This document shows, piece after piece, positions 1 to 6,036 of a DNA stretch of 6,036 bases (its first letter is position 1; every line of letters starts with the position of its first letter). The stretch comes from Rhodospirillaceae bacterium. Lineage in GTDB: Bacteria; Pseudomonadota; Alphaproteobacteria; Rhodospirillales; Rhodospirillaceae. The position numbers and the translations under genes were made by a program. The stretch covers positions 1-6,036 of the forward strand of contig NZGX01000036.1 of assembly GCA_002691085.1 (NCBI GenBank), read 5' to 3'. Under the pieces are notes generated by a model. The model did not search any database and was not told the origin of the DNA. It saw only the letters and a program-made list of their open reading frames with translations.

Positions 1-26
1 TAATATTTAGATCTAGCCTTATAATA

Positions 27-42
27 CATAATATACATTATG
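27..42. repeat. Small AT-rich inverted repeat downstream of the MBL gene
   Basis: CATAAT and ATTATG form six-base arms around a four-base loop (ATAC). The repeat lies 16 bases beyond the stop codon of the last gene. On the minus strand it is not followed by a run of T, and the arms are AT-rich, so it is not a convincing intrinsic terminator. It could be a weak 3' stabilising hairpin, an operator, or chance in AT-rich DNA. Confidence 0.3.
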
Positions 43-58
43 CGACAAACACGTTACT

Positions 59-859
59 TTACATATTAATCACCATCCCATCAAAAGCAGGCTTTATATC
101 ATAAGATGAACATAGTTTCTCTACCCTATCATAATCAAGGGTTGGACCCATATGTGTAATAATACACTGTCTAGGTTTAAATCTATCAACCCATTTAATT
201 GCTTCATCGATGCTTACATGCGTCGGATGATTAATGTCATTTGTTAAACAACCAATAACCCAAGTATCAAGGTTATGAAGGTTTTGAACACCTTCCTTAG
301 TTAATGCATTAAGATCAGTTGTATAAGCAAAATTATTAATACGAAATCCTAATGTTGTCATATTTCCATGAATTTGTGAAAAAGGCTTGATAATAATATT
401 TTTTACCTGAAATTCATTTGGCGTATTAATTGTGTTAGGAATTAACCAAGGTTTATAGATTGTTTCATATTGTTTAATACCTTCAAATGCATAACTATAA
501 CGTTGCATCAGATCTGAAAGAGTTGCCTGATCTGCCCATATATTAAGTGGTCCATTTAAAACTCTATTTATCTCTCTTAATTCGTTAATCCCATGTGAGT
601 GGTCCGCATGTCCATGTGTAAAGAGAACAGAATCTATTAATTTAATTTTATTTGTAAGAAATTGTTCTCTTAGGTCTGGAGAGGCGTCTATTAATATTTT
701 TGTATTAGATTTTTCAACTAATATAGAAGAACGAAGTCTTTGGTTTTTGGGGTTATTTGATTCACACTCTCCCCAACCAGATGATATACTTGGCACACCA
801 CCTGCTCCTCCACATCCTAAAATTGTTACTTTAAGTTTTTGTAAGGCTTTATCTATCAA
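59..859 (-). CDS. Metallo-beta-lactamase-fold hydrolase, PhnP-like (COG1235 type)
   Basis: Predicted cytoplasmic binuclear metal hydrolase of 266 residues with the MBL fold. It opens with KVTILGCGGAGGVPSI and has ILIDASPDLREQ (55-66). The metal-binding THGHADH (81-87) supplies H82, H84, D86 and H87. Later ligands are H164 (SQIHGNM), D182 (YTTDLN) and H236 (ITHMG), so the active site looks complete. The family includes PhnP, a phosphoribosyl cyclic phosphodiesterase, but there are no phn genes here. The structural cysteine cluster of E. coli PhnP is absent: only C32 remains in the region after the first strand. The substrate is therefore unknown and I give no symbol. The start is TTG at 857-859. 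It is the only usual start codon in frame, since a TAA stands four codons upstream, and it fits the family N-terminus. It lies 15 bases after tatD without a clear ribosome site. The stop is TAA. Confidence 0.9.
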   Translation of the reverse strand: MIDKALQKLKVTILGCGGAGGVPSISSGWGECESNNPKNQRLRSSILVEKSNTKILIDASPDLREQFLTNKIKLIDSVLFTHGHADHSHGINELREINRVLNGPLNIWADQATLSDLMQRYSYAFEGIKQYETIYKPWLIPNTINTPNEFQVKNIIIKPFSQIHGNMTTLGFRINNFAYTTDLNALTKEGVQNLHNLDTWVIGCLTNDINHPTHVSIDEAIKWVDRFKPRQCIITHMGPTLDYDRVEKLCSSYDIKPAFDGMVINM

Positions 860-874
860 TTTATTAATTTACTT

Positions 875-1663
875 TTAGAATGATTTGTTTGCTTTAGAAA
901 ACAAGTCATAAAAATTATTAGTTGTAATTTTTGCAATATCATCAAGCGTTTTACCGTGGATTTCAGCTAATTTTATAGCGGTATTTTCTACAAAAGCTGG
1001 TTCATTCCTTTTTCCTCTATTTGGAACTGGTGCTAAAAAAGGAGCATCTGTTTCAACTAGTATTCTTTCTAATGGAAGTTTTTTTACAATTTGTCTCAAG
1101 TCATCAGATTTTTTAAATGTTATTATCCCAGATAATGAAATATAAAGTCCTAAATCAATTGCCTTCAGTGCTAAAGATTCACCAGAACTAAAACAATGTA
1201 TTACCCCTCTAAAAGGCCCCTTCTCCATTTCTTCTTCGAGTATTTGAGAGGTCTTTTCATCTGCGTTTCGTGTATGGATAATAACAGGGATATCTGTCTC
1301 TCTACTGGCGGCAATATGTGTTCTAAATTGTCTCTCTTGAATTTCTCTAGGACTATTATCATAATAAAAATCAAGACCTGTTTCTCCAAAAGCTATAACC
1401 TTTTGATCTTTTTTTGACTTGTTAATTAAATAATTCTTATCAACTGTTTCTTCACTGTCTGCTTCATGTGGATGAATTCCAATAGAACAATCCATAATCT
1501 CTTTATATTTTTCAGCTACATTTCTTACCTGTTGAAATTTGCTTATATGAGTACATATAGTTAAAAAATGAATAACGTTTTTAGAGACGGCTCTATCCAC
1601 AACTTGGTTAAGATCTTTTTCAAAATCTGGGAAATCTAAATGGCAGTGACTATCTACAAGCAT
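875..1663 (-). CDS. tatD: TatD-family metal-dependent deoxyribonuclease
   Basis: TIM-barrel amidohydrolase-superfamily nuclease. E. coli TatD is a Mg-dependent 3'-5' exonuclease implicated in DNA repair and does not take part in Tat protein export despite its name. The protein has 262 residues, the usual family length (about 260). Metal ligands are recognisable in order: H6 and H8 (DSHCHLD), E94 (FGETGLDFYYD), H130 (PVIIHTR), H156 (IHCFS) and D206 (VETDAPFLAP). The GIHPHEA signature is at 62-68. The start is ATG at 1661-1663, giving MLVDSHCHLDF. Two ATGs overlapping the metG TGA (1680-1682 and 1677-1679) are out of frame. I see no Shine-Dalgarno sequence, so translation may depend on coupling to metG, 15 bases upstream. 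A tatD homologue directly after metG is common, and some are annotated ycfH. The biological substrate here cannot be read from sequence. Confidence 0.95.
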   Translation of the reverse strand: MLVDSHCHLDFPDFEKDLNQVVDRAVSKNVIHFLTICTHISKFQQVRNVAEKYKEIMDCSIGIHPHEADSEETVDKNYLINKSKKDQKVIAFGETGLDFYYDNSPREIQERQFRTHIAASRETDIPVIIHTRNADEKTSQILEEEMEKGPFRGVIHCFSSGESLALKAIDLGLYISLSGIITFKKSDDLRQIVKKLPLERILVETDAPFLAPVPNRGKRNEPAFVENTAIKLAEIHGKTLDDIAKITTNNFYDLFSKANKSF

Positions 1664-1678
1664 AATTAAATAAAACCA

Positions 1679-3235
1679 TCATTCAAATTTTTCAAATACG
1701 GGTTCAGGTTTATTTATTAGCAAACCTGGAGTGATATGGCTATCAGAATCTATAAAGCTAAAATCTCTAGACTTCTCTGGAACATTCAATTGTGAAAGTA
1801 TTTTATTTGACCCAATTGGGGTAAAAGGTTGCATTATTATAGCTAAGTTATAAATAATCTTTGATAATGTATATAAAACAGTTTCCATTCGTTCGGGTGA
1901 CTTCTTTTTTAGTTCCCATGGAGCTTGTTTGTCGATATATGCATTCGCAGTCCTTACAATAACCCAGATTTTTTCAAGTGAATCATTAAATGCCTGCTTA
2001 TCAATTAATGGTCTTATATTATTTACTAAACTTTTTGATTTTTCTATAATTTCTAGATCATCTTTAGTTAAATTTTGAAATTTGGGAATTTTAGAATCAC
2101 AGTTCTTGAATATCATAGAGAGGACTCTTTGAACAAGATTTCCAAATTCATTTGCCAATTCACTATTTGATCTATGCATTAAGGCCTGTTTTGAAAAATC
2201 TCCGTCATTTCCAAAAGTTACTTCTTTTAAAAGAAAGTATCTTAATTGGTCTAAGCCAAATTCATCGACAAGAGCATTTGGATCTATTGCATTCCCAAGT
2301 GATTTTGACATTTTCTGACCTTCAATTGTCCACCAGCCGTGTGCAAATATTCTTTTTGGTAATGGTAATTCAGCAGCCATAAGGAATGCAGGCCAATAAA
2401 TACAATGAAATCTTATTATATCTTTACCAATGATATGCAGATCAGCAGGCCAAAAACTTTTAAATAATGAATGATTTATCTCCGGGTAGTTAGCACCAGT
2501 TAGGTAGTTTGCTAATGCATCTATCCAGACATACATCACATGTTTATCATCATTGGGTACTGGCACGCCCCAATTAAAATTAGTGCGGGAAATAGAAATA
2601 TCCTTTAACCCACTTTTTACAAAACTTATAATTTCATTTCTTCTTGAATTAGGACCTATAAAATCAGGATTCTGGTTGTAATAATCTAATAGACTATCTT
2701 CTGCTGCAGATAGTCTAAAAAAATAGCTATCTTCTTCAACCCACTCAACTTTGTTTCCATTTGGTGCACATTTCTCACCCTTGTCATTTAATACAAGTTC
2801 ATCTTCCGTATGATATGCTTCATCTCGAAATGAATACCACCCTTTATATTTATCTAATATAATCCAAGACTTTCCGTCAGGAGCACTAGAATTTAAAATT
2901 TTTTCCCAAAAGAATTGACATGCTTTTTTATGCCTATCCTCTGTTGTTCTGATGAAATCATCATTTGTAATTGTAAGAGTTTCAGTTAATTTGATAAAAG
3001 ATTTAGATACATTATCGGTAAATTTTTGTGGAGATATACCCTGTTCATCAGCTGCTTTTGCAACTTTCTGTCCATGTTCGTCTGTTCCAGTTAGGAATTT
3101 TACAGTAAATCCATCTAATCTCTTAAATCGGGCAATAACATCACATGCAATGGTTGTATAAGCATGACCTGTATGCGGTTTATCATTTACGTAGTATATA
3201 GGAGTTGTAATATAATAATTTTTTTCTGATAACAT
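1679..3235 (-). CDS. metG: Methionyl-tRNA synthetase
   Basis: Class I aminoacyl-tRNA synthetase that charges initiator and elongator tRNA(Met) with methionine. It has 518 residues. The Rossmann fold opens with YYITTPIYYVNDKP and a variant HIGH motif, HTGH (21-24). GTDEHGQK follows at 50-57, then the connective insertion (about 115-180, with GWYSFRDEAY at 132-141 and EWVEEDSYFFRL at 164-175), and KMSKS at 308-312. In the helical anticodon-binding domain, NLVQR (366-370) and APW (438-440) probably correspond to the Asn, Arg and Trp anticodon contacts of the E. coli enzyme (my alignment by eye). There are no CxxC zinc knuckles and no C-terminal EMAP-II-like tRNA-binding domain, so this is the short zinc-free form common in Alphaproteobacteria. 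The start is ATG at 3233-3235, 13 bases after the holB stop, with only a weak A-rich ribosome site. The stop is TGA. Confidence 0.98.
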   Translation of the reverse strand: MLSEKNYYITTPIYYVNDKPHTGHAYTTIACDVIARFKRLDGFTVKFLTGTDEHGQKVAKAADEQGISPQKFTDNVSKSFIKLTETLTITNDDFIRTTEDRHKKACQFFWEKILNSSAPDGKSWIILDKYKGWYSFRDEAYHTEDELVLNDKGEKCAPNGNKVEWVEEDSYFFRLSAAEDSLLDYYNQNPDFIGPNSRRNEIISFVKSGLKDISISRTNFNWGVPVPNDDKHVMYVWIDALANYLTGANYPEINHSLFKSFWPADLHIIGKDIIRFHCIYWPAFLMAAELPLPKRIFAHGWWTIEGQKMSKSLGNAIDPNALVDEFGLDQLRYFLLKEVTFGNDGDFSKQALMHRSNSELANEFGNLVQRVLSMIFKNCDSKIPKFQNLTKDDLEIIEKSKSLVNNIRPLIDKQAFNDSLEKIWVIVRTANAYIDKQAPWELKKKSPERMETVLYTLSKIIYNLAIIMQPFTPIGSNKILSQLNVPEKSRDFSFIDSDSHITPGLLINKPEPVFEKFE

Positions 3236-3248
3236 TCTTAATACTTTT

Positions 3249-4331
3249 TTATTTTAATATTGAATTTGGTAATCCCATGAGTGAAGTATAAATTATATTC
3301 CTTCTATCAAGATTTAATATATTCGCTTTATTGTATTTATCACTTATATCTTCTAATATATTTAATAATTGTTCAAGATTTATTAATCTCGCAATATTTT
3401 CTGAAACATTTCTATCATTTGATACTGTTTCATCATATTCAGAAAAATTATTTATAGATCTATATTTTATTATTTTTGAGATCCACCAACACAATAGTTC
3501 AATTGCAATCTTAAATAAATTTTCTTTTGACCAAGCTTCTGAAATTTTATTAGCTTTATTAATATCAATTGAAGGTAAATTGGAATATAAATTAACTAGT
3601 TCTTTGAATATTCCTATTCCATTATTCTCATATAAATTTAATGCTTTTCCAACCGAACCCTCAGACATTGAGGATAAAATTCTAGTATCATTTGAATCTA
3701 GGTCAGGAAGATAAATATTTATTAAATTATAAAGCATATCTTTTGATAAAGGAAATATAGGTAGACTTCTACACCTTGATATTGTGGTTGGAAGTAATTG
3801 TGAAGAATTAGTTGCAATTAAAATGATTAATGTTTTTCGTGGTGGTTCTTCAAGTGATTTAAGTAATGCATTCTCTCCGTTAATAGTTAATTCATCCATT
3901 GAATCAATAATGATAACTTTCCAACCACCTGTAATAGAGGTAGTATTTAAAAAAGGTTTAATTTTTCTTATTTCAGAGATTGATATTGATTTTTTACTCT
4001 TACCACTCTGATCTTTTAAAGGTTCAATTACCATAAGATCACTATGACTATTTGAAACTATCCTTTTATATATTGGATTATCAGAAGTTAACTGTAGAGA
4101 TTCTTTGTTAGAATTATCATCTAGAAATAATTTATGATTATTTTGATCATTGTTCTGAGATAAGATAAAACGCGCAAACCTATAAGCTAATGTAGACTTG
4201 CCAATACCTTTAGGTCCTGAAATCAACCAAGCATGATGAAAAGAATTAGAATGATATGAGTCAATAAAGGTCTTCTCATAATTTATATCTGATTTAAAGT
4301 TTAGATTTTCTCTAGGTAAAGGTATTTCCAC
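3249..4331 (-). CDS. holB: DNA polymerase III subunit delta' (clamp loader)
   Basis: AAA+ subunit of the replicative clamp loader, which with delta and the tau/gamma subunits opens and loads the beta sliding clamp. The protein has 360 residues, somewhat longer than E. coli delta' (334). It has a Walker A GPKGIGKS (39-46), a Walker B-like VIIIDSMDE (139-147), the hallmark NALLKSLEEP (154-163), a sensor 1 region IATN (172-175) and SRC (185-187). The C-terminal third (about 240-360) is Asn/Ile/Ser-rich and divergent, and is identified only by position. The segment between Walker A and Walker B, where E. coli delta' has a four-cysteine zinc module, contains no cysteine. The start is GTG (4329-4331), giving MEIPLPREN, which matches the usual PPRxNP-like N-terminus. 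It lies one base after the tmk stop, with AAGAG 7 bases upstream. A dnaX product is unlikely, because the length and the lack of a zinc module point to HolB. Confidence 0.94.
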   Translation of the reverse strand: MEIPLPRENLNFKSDINYEKTFIDSYHSNSFHHAWLISGPKGIGKSTLAYRFARFILSQNNDQNNHKLFLDDNSNKESLQLTSDNPIYKRIVSNSHSDLMVIEPLKDQSGKSKKSISISEIRKIKPFLNTTSITGGWKVIIIDSMDELTINGENALLKSLEEPPRKTLIILIATNSSQLLPTTISRCRSLPIFPLSKDMLYNLINIYLPDLDSNDTRILSSMSEGSVGKALNLYENNGIGIFKELVNLYSNLPSIDINKANKISEAWSKENLFKIAIELLCWWISKIIKYRSINNFSEYDETVSNDRNVSENIARLINLEQLLNILEDISDKYNKANILNLDRRNIIYTSLMGLPNSILK

Positions 4332-4332
4332 T

Positions 4333-4974
4333 TTAGAGCTCTTTTTTAAGCTTTAATTTATTTAAAACTATACCTAAGATATTCTGTTTTATCTGATTAA
4401 TTGACTTTGAAGCATCTATAATACTAAAACGTTCAGAATTATTTTTAGCAATTTGAATGAAACCATTATGGAGTTTTTTATGAAAAGATAAATCCATATT
4501 TTCAAATCTTAATTCTTTGTTATCTCTCTTCTTAGACCTGGATAACCCTTCTGATACGTCTAAGTTGAGTAAAAAAGTTAAATCTGGCTCAAAAAAATCT
4601 ATTGTTAGAAATTTAAGTTGTTCAATTTTCTTAAGTTCTATTCCATGTCCATAACCTTGATAAGCAATAGATGAGTCAAAAAATCTATCACAAATAACTA
4701 TAGTTCCTTTATTTAATTCAGGTTTAATTTTTTTTTCAACATGTTCATAACGAGCCGCGAATAATAAAAGCAACTCACTCATTGGTAAAAGGCTATCTTT
4801 ATTCCCTTGGACTAATATTTCTCTGATTTTCTCTGCACTCGATACTCCCCCAGGTTCTCTTGTTAGTATTGTATTGTAACCTTGAGAAGTTAATTCATCG
4901 AATAAAAACCTAGATTGGGTTGATTTACCACACCCCTCTCCTCCTTCAAAAGTTATAAAAAATCCATTAGCCAA
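4333..4974 (-). CDS. tmk: Thymidylate kinase (dTMP kinase)
   Basis: Cytoplasmic P-loop kinase that phosphorylates dTMP to dTDP with ATP, the step before dTTP in both de novo and salvage synthesis. The protein has 213 residues, the same length as the E. coli enzyme. It has a Walker A motif GGEGCGKS (11-18), TREPGG (38-43) in the nucleotide-binding region, the DRF motif (96-98) and an Arg/Lys-rich LID segment (SRSKKR, 145-150) followed by ELRFE. The lack of a basic residue inside the P-loop, with arginine in the LID instead, fits the E. coli-like (type II) class. The start is TTG at 4972-4974: the protein then begins MANGFFITFEGGEG, as expected for the family, and an AAAGG lies 8 bases upstream. 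No ATG would preserve the first beta strand and P-loop. Its TAA stop is one base from the holB start, so the two are probably translationally coupled. Confidence 0.97.
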   Translation of the reverse strand: MANGFFITFEGGEGCGKSTQSRFLFDELTSQGYNTILTREPGGVSSAEKIREILVQGNKDSLLPMSELLLLFAARYEHVEKKIKPELNKGTIVICDRFFDSSIAYQGYGHGIELKKIEQLKFLTIDFFEPDLTFLLNLDVSEGLSRSKKRDNKELRFENMDLSFHKKLHNGFIQIAKNNSERFSIIDASKSINQIKQNILGIVLNKLKLKKEL

Positions 4975-4982
4975 AATTTCAA

Positions 4983-4987
4983 CCTTT
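4983..4987 (-). promoter_or_regulatory. Shine-Dalgarno-like AAAGG for tmk
   Basis: On the minus strand AAAGG lies 8 bases before the TTG proposed as the tmk start. It is the clearest ribosome-binding site in the window and supports choosing the TTG. The other genes have weak matches (AAGAG, 7 bases before the holB GTG) or none that I can see (metG, tatD and the MBL gene). Confidence 0.55.
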
Positions 4988-5004
4988 ATAATTATTAGAT
5001 AAAA

Positions 5005-6036
5005 CTAATCATCTGAATAACCAAAGAGAATATGATTGGCCGCGGCCTTAATTCTTTTTATGAAGCCAAGTTTACCAACACTTTCTGATGCAAATAAATC
5101 ATATTCTAGGGGTGACATTCTATCACCATCAATCACAAGTTTCCCTATCTTCTGTCCTTTAATTATTGGTGACGCAACAGGACCTGAATAAACAACTTTA
5201 ACTTGAAGTGTTCGCCACGCCTGTCTAGGAATTGTAATGGATATGTCATCTTCTAGAACAAGGGGAACTTCTTGTGTTTCTCCTAACCATACATCGGCAT
5301 TTGTGATTATTTCTCCAGCACGAAATAGATTTTTATTAGTAAAGTTTCTAAACCCCCAGTCCATCAATTTTGAGGTTTCTGATGATCTAATTTTAGGGGA
5401 CTGCATTCCGTTTGCGACAAGAATTAAACGTCTTCCATCACGCATTGCTGATGCAGTTAATCCATAGCCAGCTATGCTAGTACGTCCAGTTTTTAAGCCA
5501 TCTGCTTTACCAGGAATAGATAATAATGGATTTCTATTATATTGTTTTATATCGTTATAGGTGAACTCTCTTTCACTATATAAAGAGTAATATTCAGGAA
5601 AATCTTTTATTATTCTTCGAGCCAGAGTTGCCAAATCTCTTGCAGTCATATAATGCTCAGGATTTGGAAGACCTGTAGAATTAGTAAAATTACTTCCTTT
5701 TAAACCAATTTCTAATGCGCGTTCAGACATCTGAACTGCAAAAGTATCTTCAGTCCCTGCCATTTCTTCTGCAACAACAATACATGCATCATTACCAGAC
5801 TGAATTATTATACCTCTAAGTAAGTCTTCAACCCTCACCCTGCTATTTGGCTCCAAGAACATGGTTGAACCACCTGATGCTGCCCCTCCTTTCCTCCATG
5901 CATTTTCTGAAACAACAAAATAATCATCAAGTGAAATTGCACCTGAATGAATAGCCTCAAAAAGCATATAAGCTGTCATTAATTTAGACATTGATGAAGG
6001 TGGCATTGGTTCATCAGCATTTTTTTCAGCCAGAAC
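5005..6036 (-). CDS. dacA: D-alanyl-D-alanine carboxypeptidase, PBP5 family (5' end outside window)
   Basis: Periplasmic serine D,D-carboxypeptidase (peptidase family S11) that removes the terminal D-Ala from peptidoglycan pentapeptides. The reading frame stays open to the right edge, giving 343 visible residues. The ATG at 6004-6006 is internal, because ten family-like codons (VLAEKNADEP) precede it. All three penicillin-binding motifs are present: SMSK at visible residues 15-18 (nucleophile Ser15, Lys18), SGN at 80-82 and KTG at 182-184. Their spacing is close to that of E. coli PBP5. A C-terminal beta domain spans about 240-308. The tail at about 315-340 (GKLGFIKRIKAAANHILFG) looks like the amphipathic membrane anchor of the family. 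The signal peptide and roughly 30-50 residues should lie beyond the window. It ends in TAG, 30 bases before tmk. The symbol is by family; dacC or dacF are equally possible names. Confidence 0.93.
   Translation of the reverse strand, partial: VLAEKNADEPMPPSSMSKLMTAYMLFEAIHSGAISLDDYFVVSENAWRKGGAASGGSTMFLEPNSRVRVEDLLRGIIIQSGNDACIVVAEEMAGTEDTFAVQMSERALEIGLKGSNFTNSTGLPNPEHYMTARDLATLARRIIKDFPEYYSLYSEREFTYNDIKQYNRNPLLSIPGKADGLKTGRTSIAGYGLTASAMRDGRRLILVANGMQSPKIRSSETSKLMDWGFRNFTNKNLFRAGEIITNADVWLGETQEVPLVLEDDISITIPRQAWRTLQVKVVYSGPVASPIIKGQKIGKLVIDGDRMSPLEYDLFASESVGKLGFIKRIKAAANHILFGYSDD

Noticed and set aside
1..38. Possible start of another minus-strand gene (ATG at 36-38, open to the left edge, beginning MYIMYYKARSKY)
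   Set aside because: Only twelve codons are visible, there is no ribosome-binding site, and the start overlaps the AT-rich hairpin. There is not enough to call a gene.
1201..1389. Minus-strand 62-codon frame overlapping tatD in another frame
   Set aside because: It is contained entirely within tatD, whose frame carries the conserved residues E94 and H130 across this stretch.
1196..1417. Plus-strand open frame inside tatD (73 codons)
   Set aside because: It lies opposite a clear TatD gene with conserved metal ligands, resembles no family and has no ribosome site. The same reasoning removes the plus-strand frames at 2152-2382, 2952-3161, 3331-3714, 3784-4011 and 5237-5467.
1677..1682. Overlapping ATGs at the metG stop as an alternative tatD start
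   Set aside because: Both are out of frame with tatD. The ATG at 1661-1663 gives the expected MLVDSHCHLDF N-terminus.
6004..6006. ATG as the start of the carboxypeptidase
   Set aside because: The frame continues upstream to the window edge with family-like residues (VLAEKNADEP). Starting here would leave the catalytic serine only five residues from the N-terminus and remove the signal peptide.
59..6036. Mobile element, CRISPR, tRNA/rRNA or novel defence-type system
   Set aside because: No repeats with regular spacing, transposase or integrase motifs, or cloverleaf-like segments were seen. Almost every base is accounted for by recognised core genes with short gaps.

Overview
The window is a stretch of ordinary, tightly packed bacterial housekeeping genes, all on the minus strand. 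Transcription runs from high to low coordinates. I see five complete genes and one gene cut by the right edge. In order of transcription they are: a PBP5-family D,D-carboxypeptidase (5' end missing), thymidylate kinase (tmk), the delta' subunit of the DNA polymerase III clamp loader (holB), methionyl-tRNA synthetase (metG), a TatD-family metal-dependent deoxyribonuclease (tatD), and a metallo-beta-lactamase-fold hydrolase. The gaps between genes are 30, 1, 13, 15 and 15 bases. I find no promoter or terminator between them, so they are probably one polycistronic unit.

The gene order carboxypeptidase-tmk-holB-metG-tatD-MBL is, from general knowledge, typical of Alphaproteobacteria. Individual proteins also look alphaproteobacterial: a MetRS of about 518 residues with no zinc-knuckle cysteines and no C-terminal tRNA-binding domain, a HolB with an intact Walker A and no zinc cysteines, and a carboxypeptidase with an SMSKLMTAY active-site region. 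The DNA is AT-rich (by eye about one-third G+C), and the proteins are rich in Asn, Ile, Lys and Ser. This suggests a free-living, streamlined marine alphaproteobacterium or an uncultured relative. That placement is inference, and I cannot name a genus.

Region by region: 5005-6036 makes the cell-wall enzyme; 4333-4974 makes the dTMP kinase that feeds dTTP synthesis; 3249-4331 makes a clamp-loader subunit for replication; 1679-3235 charges initiator and elongator tRNA with methionine; 875-1663 and 59-859 encode two metal-dependent hydrolases that commonly accompany metG in this lineage. The last 58 bases (1-58) hold only a small AT-rich hairpin and no supportable gene. The genes are related by co-expression of core growth functions (wall, DNA precursor, replication, translation) rather than by a single pathway.

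I found no mobile element, CRISPR array, RNA gene or plausible new system. The findings are small-scale oddities: three non-ATG starts, a variant HIGH motif, an isolated GC-only palindrome, missing zinc ligands in two proteins, a weak hairpin, and a conserved hydrolase of unknown substrate.
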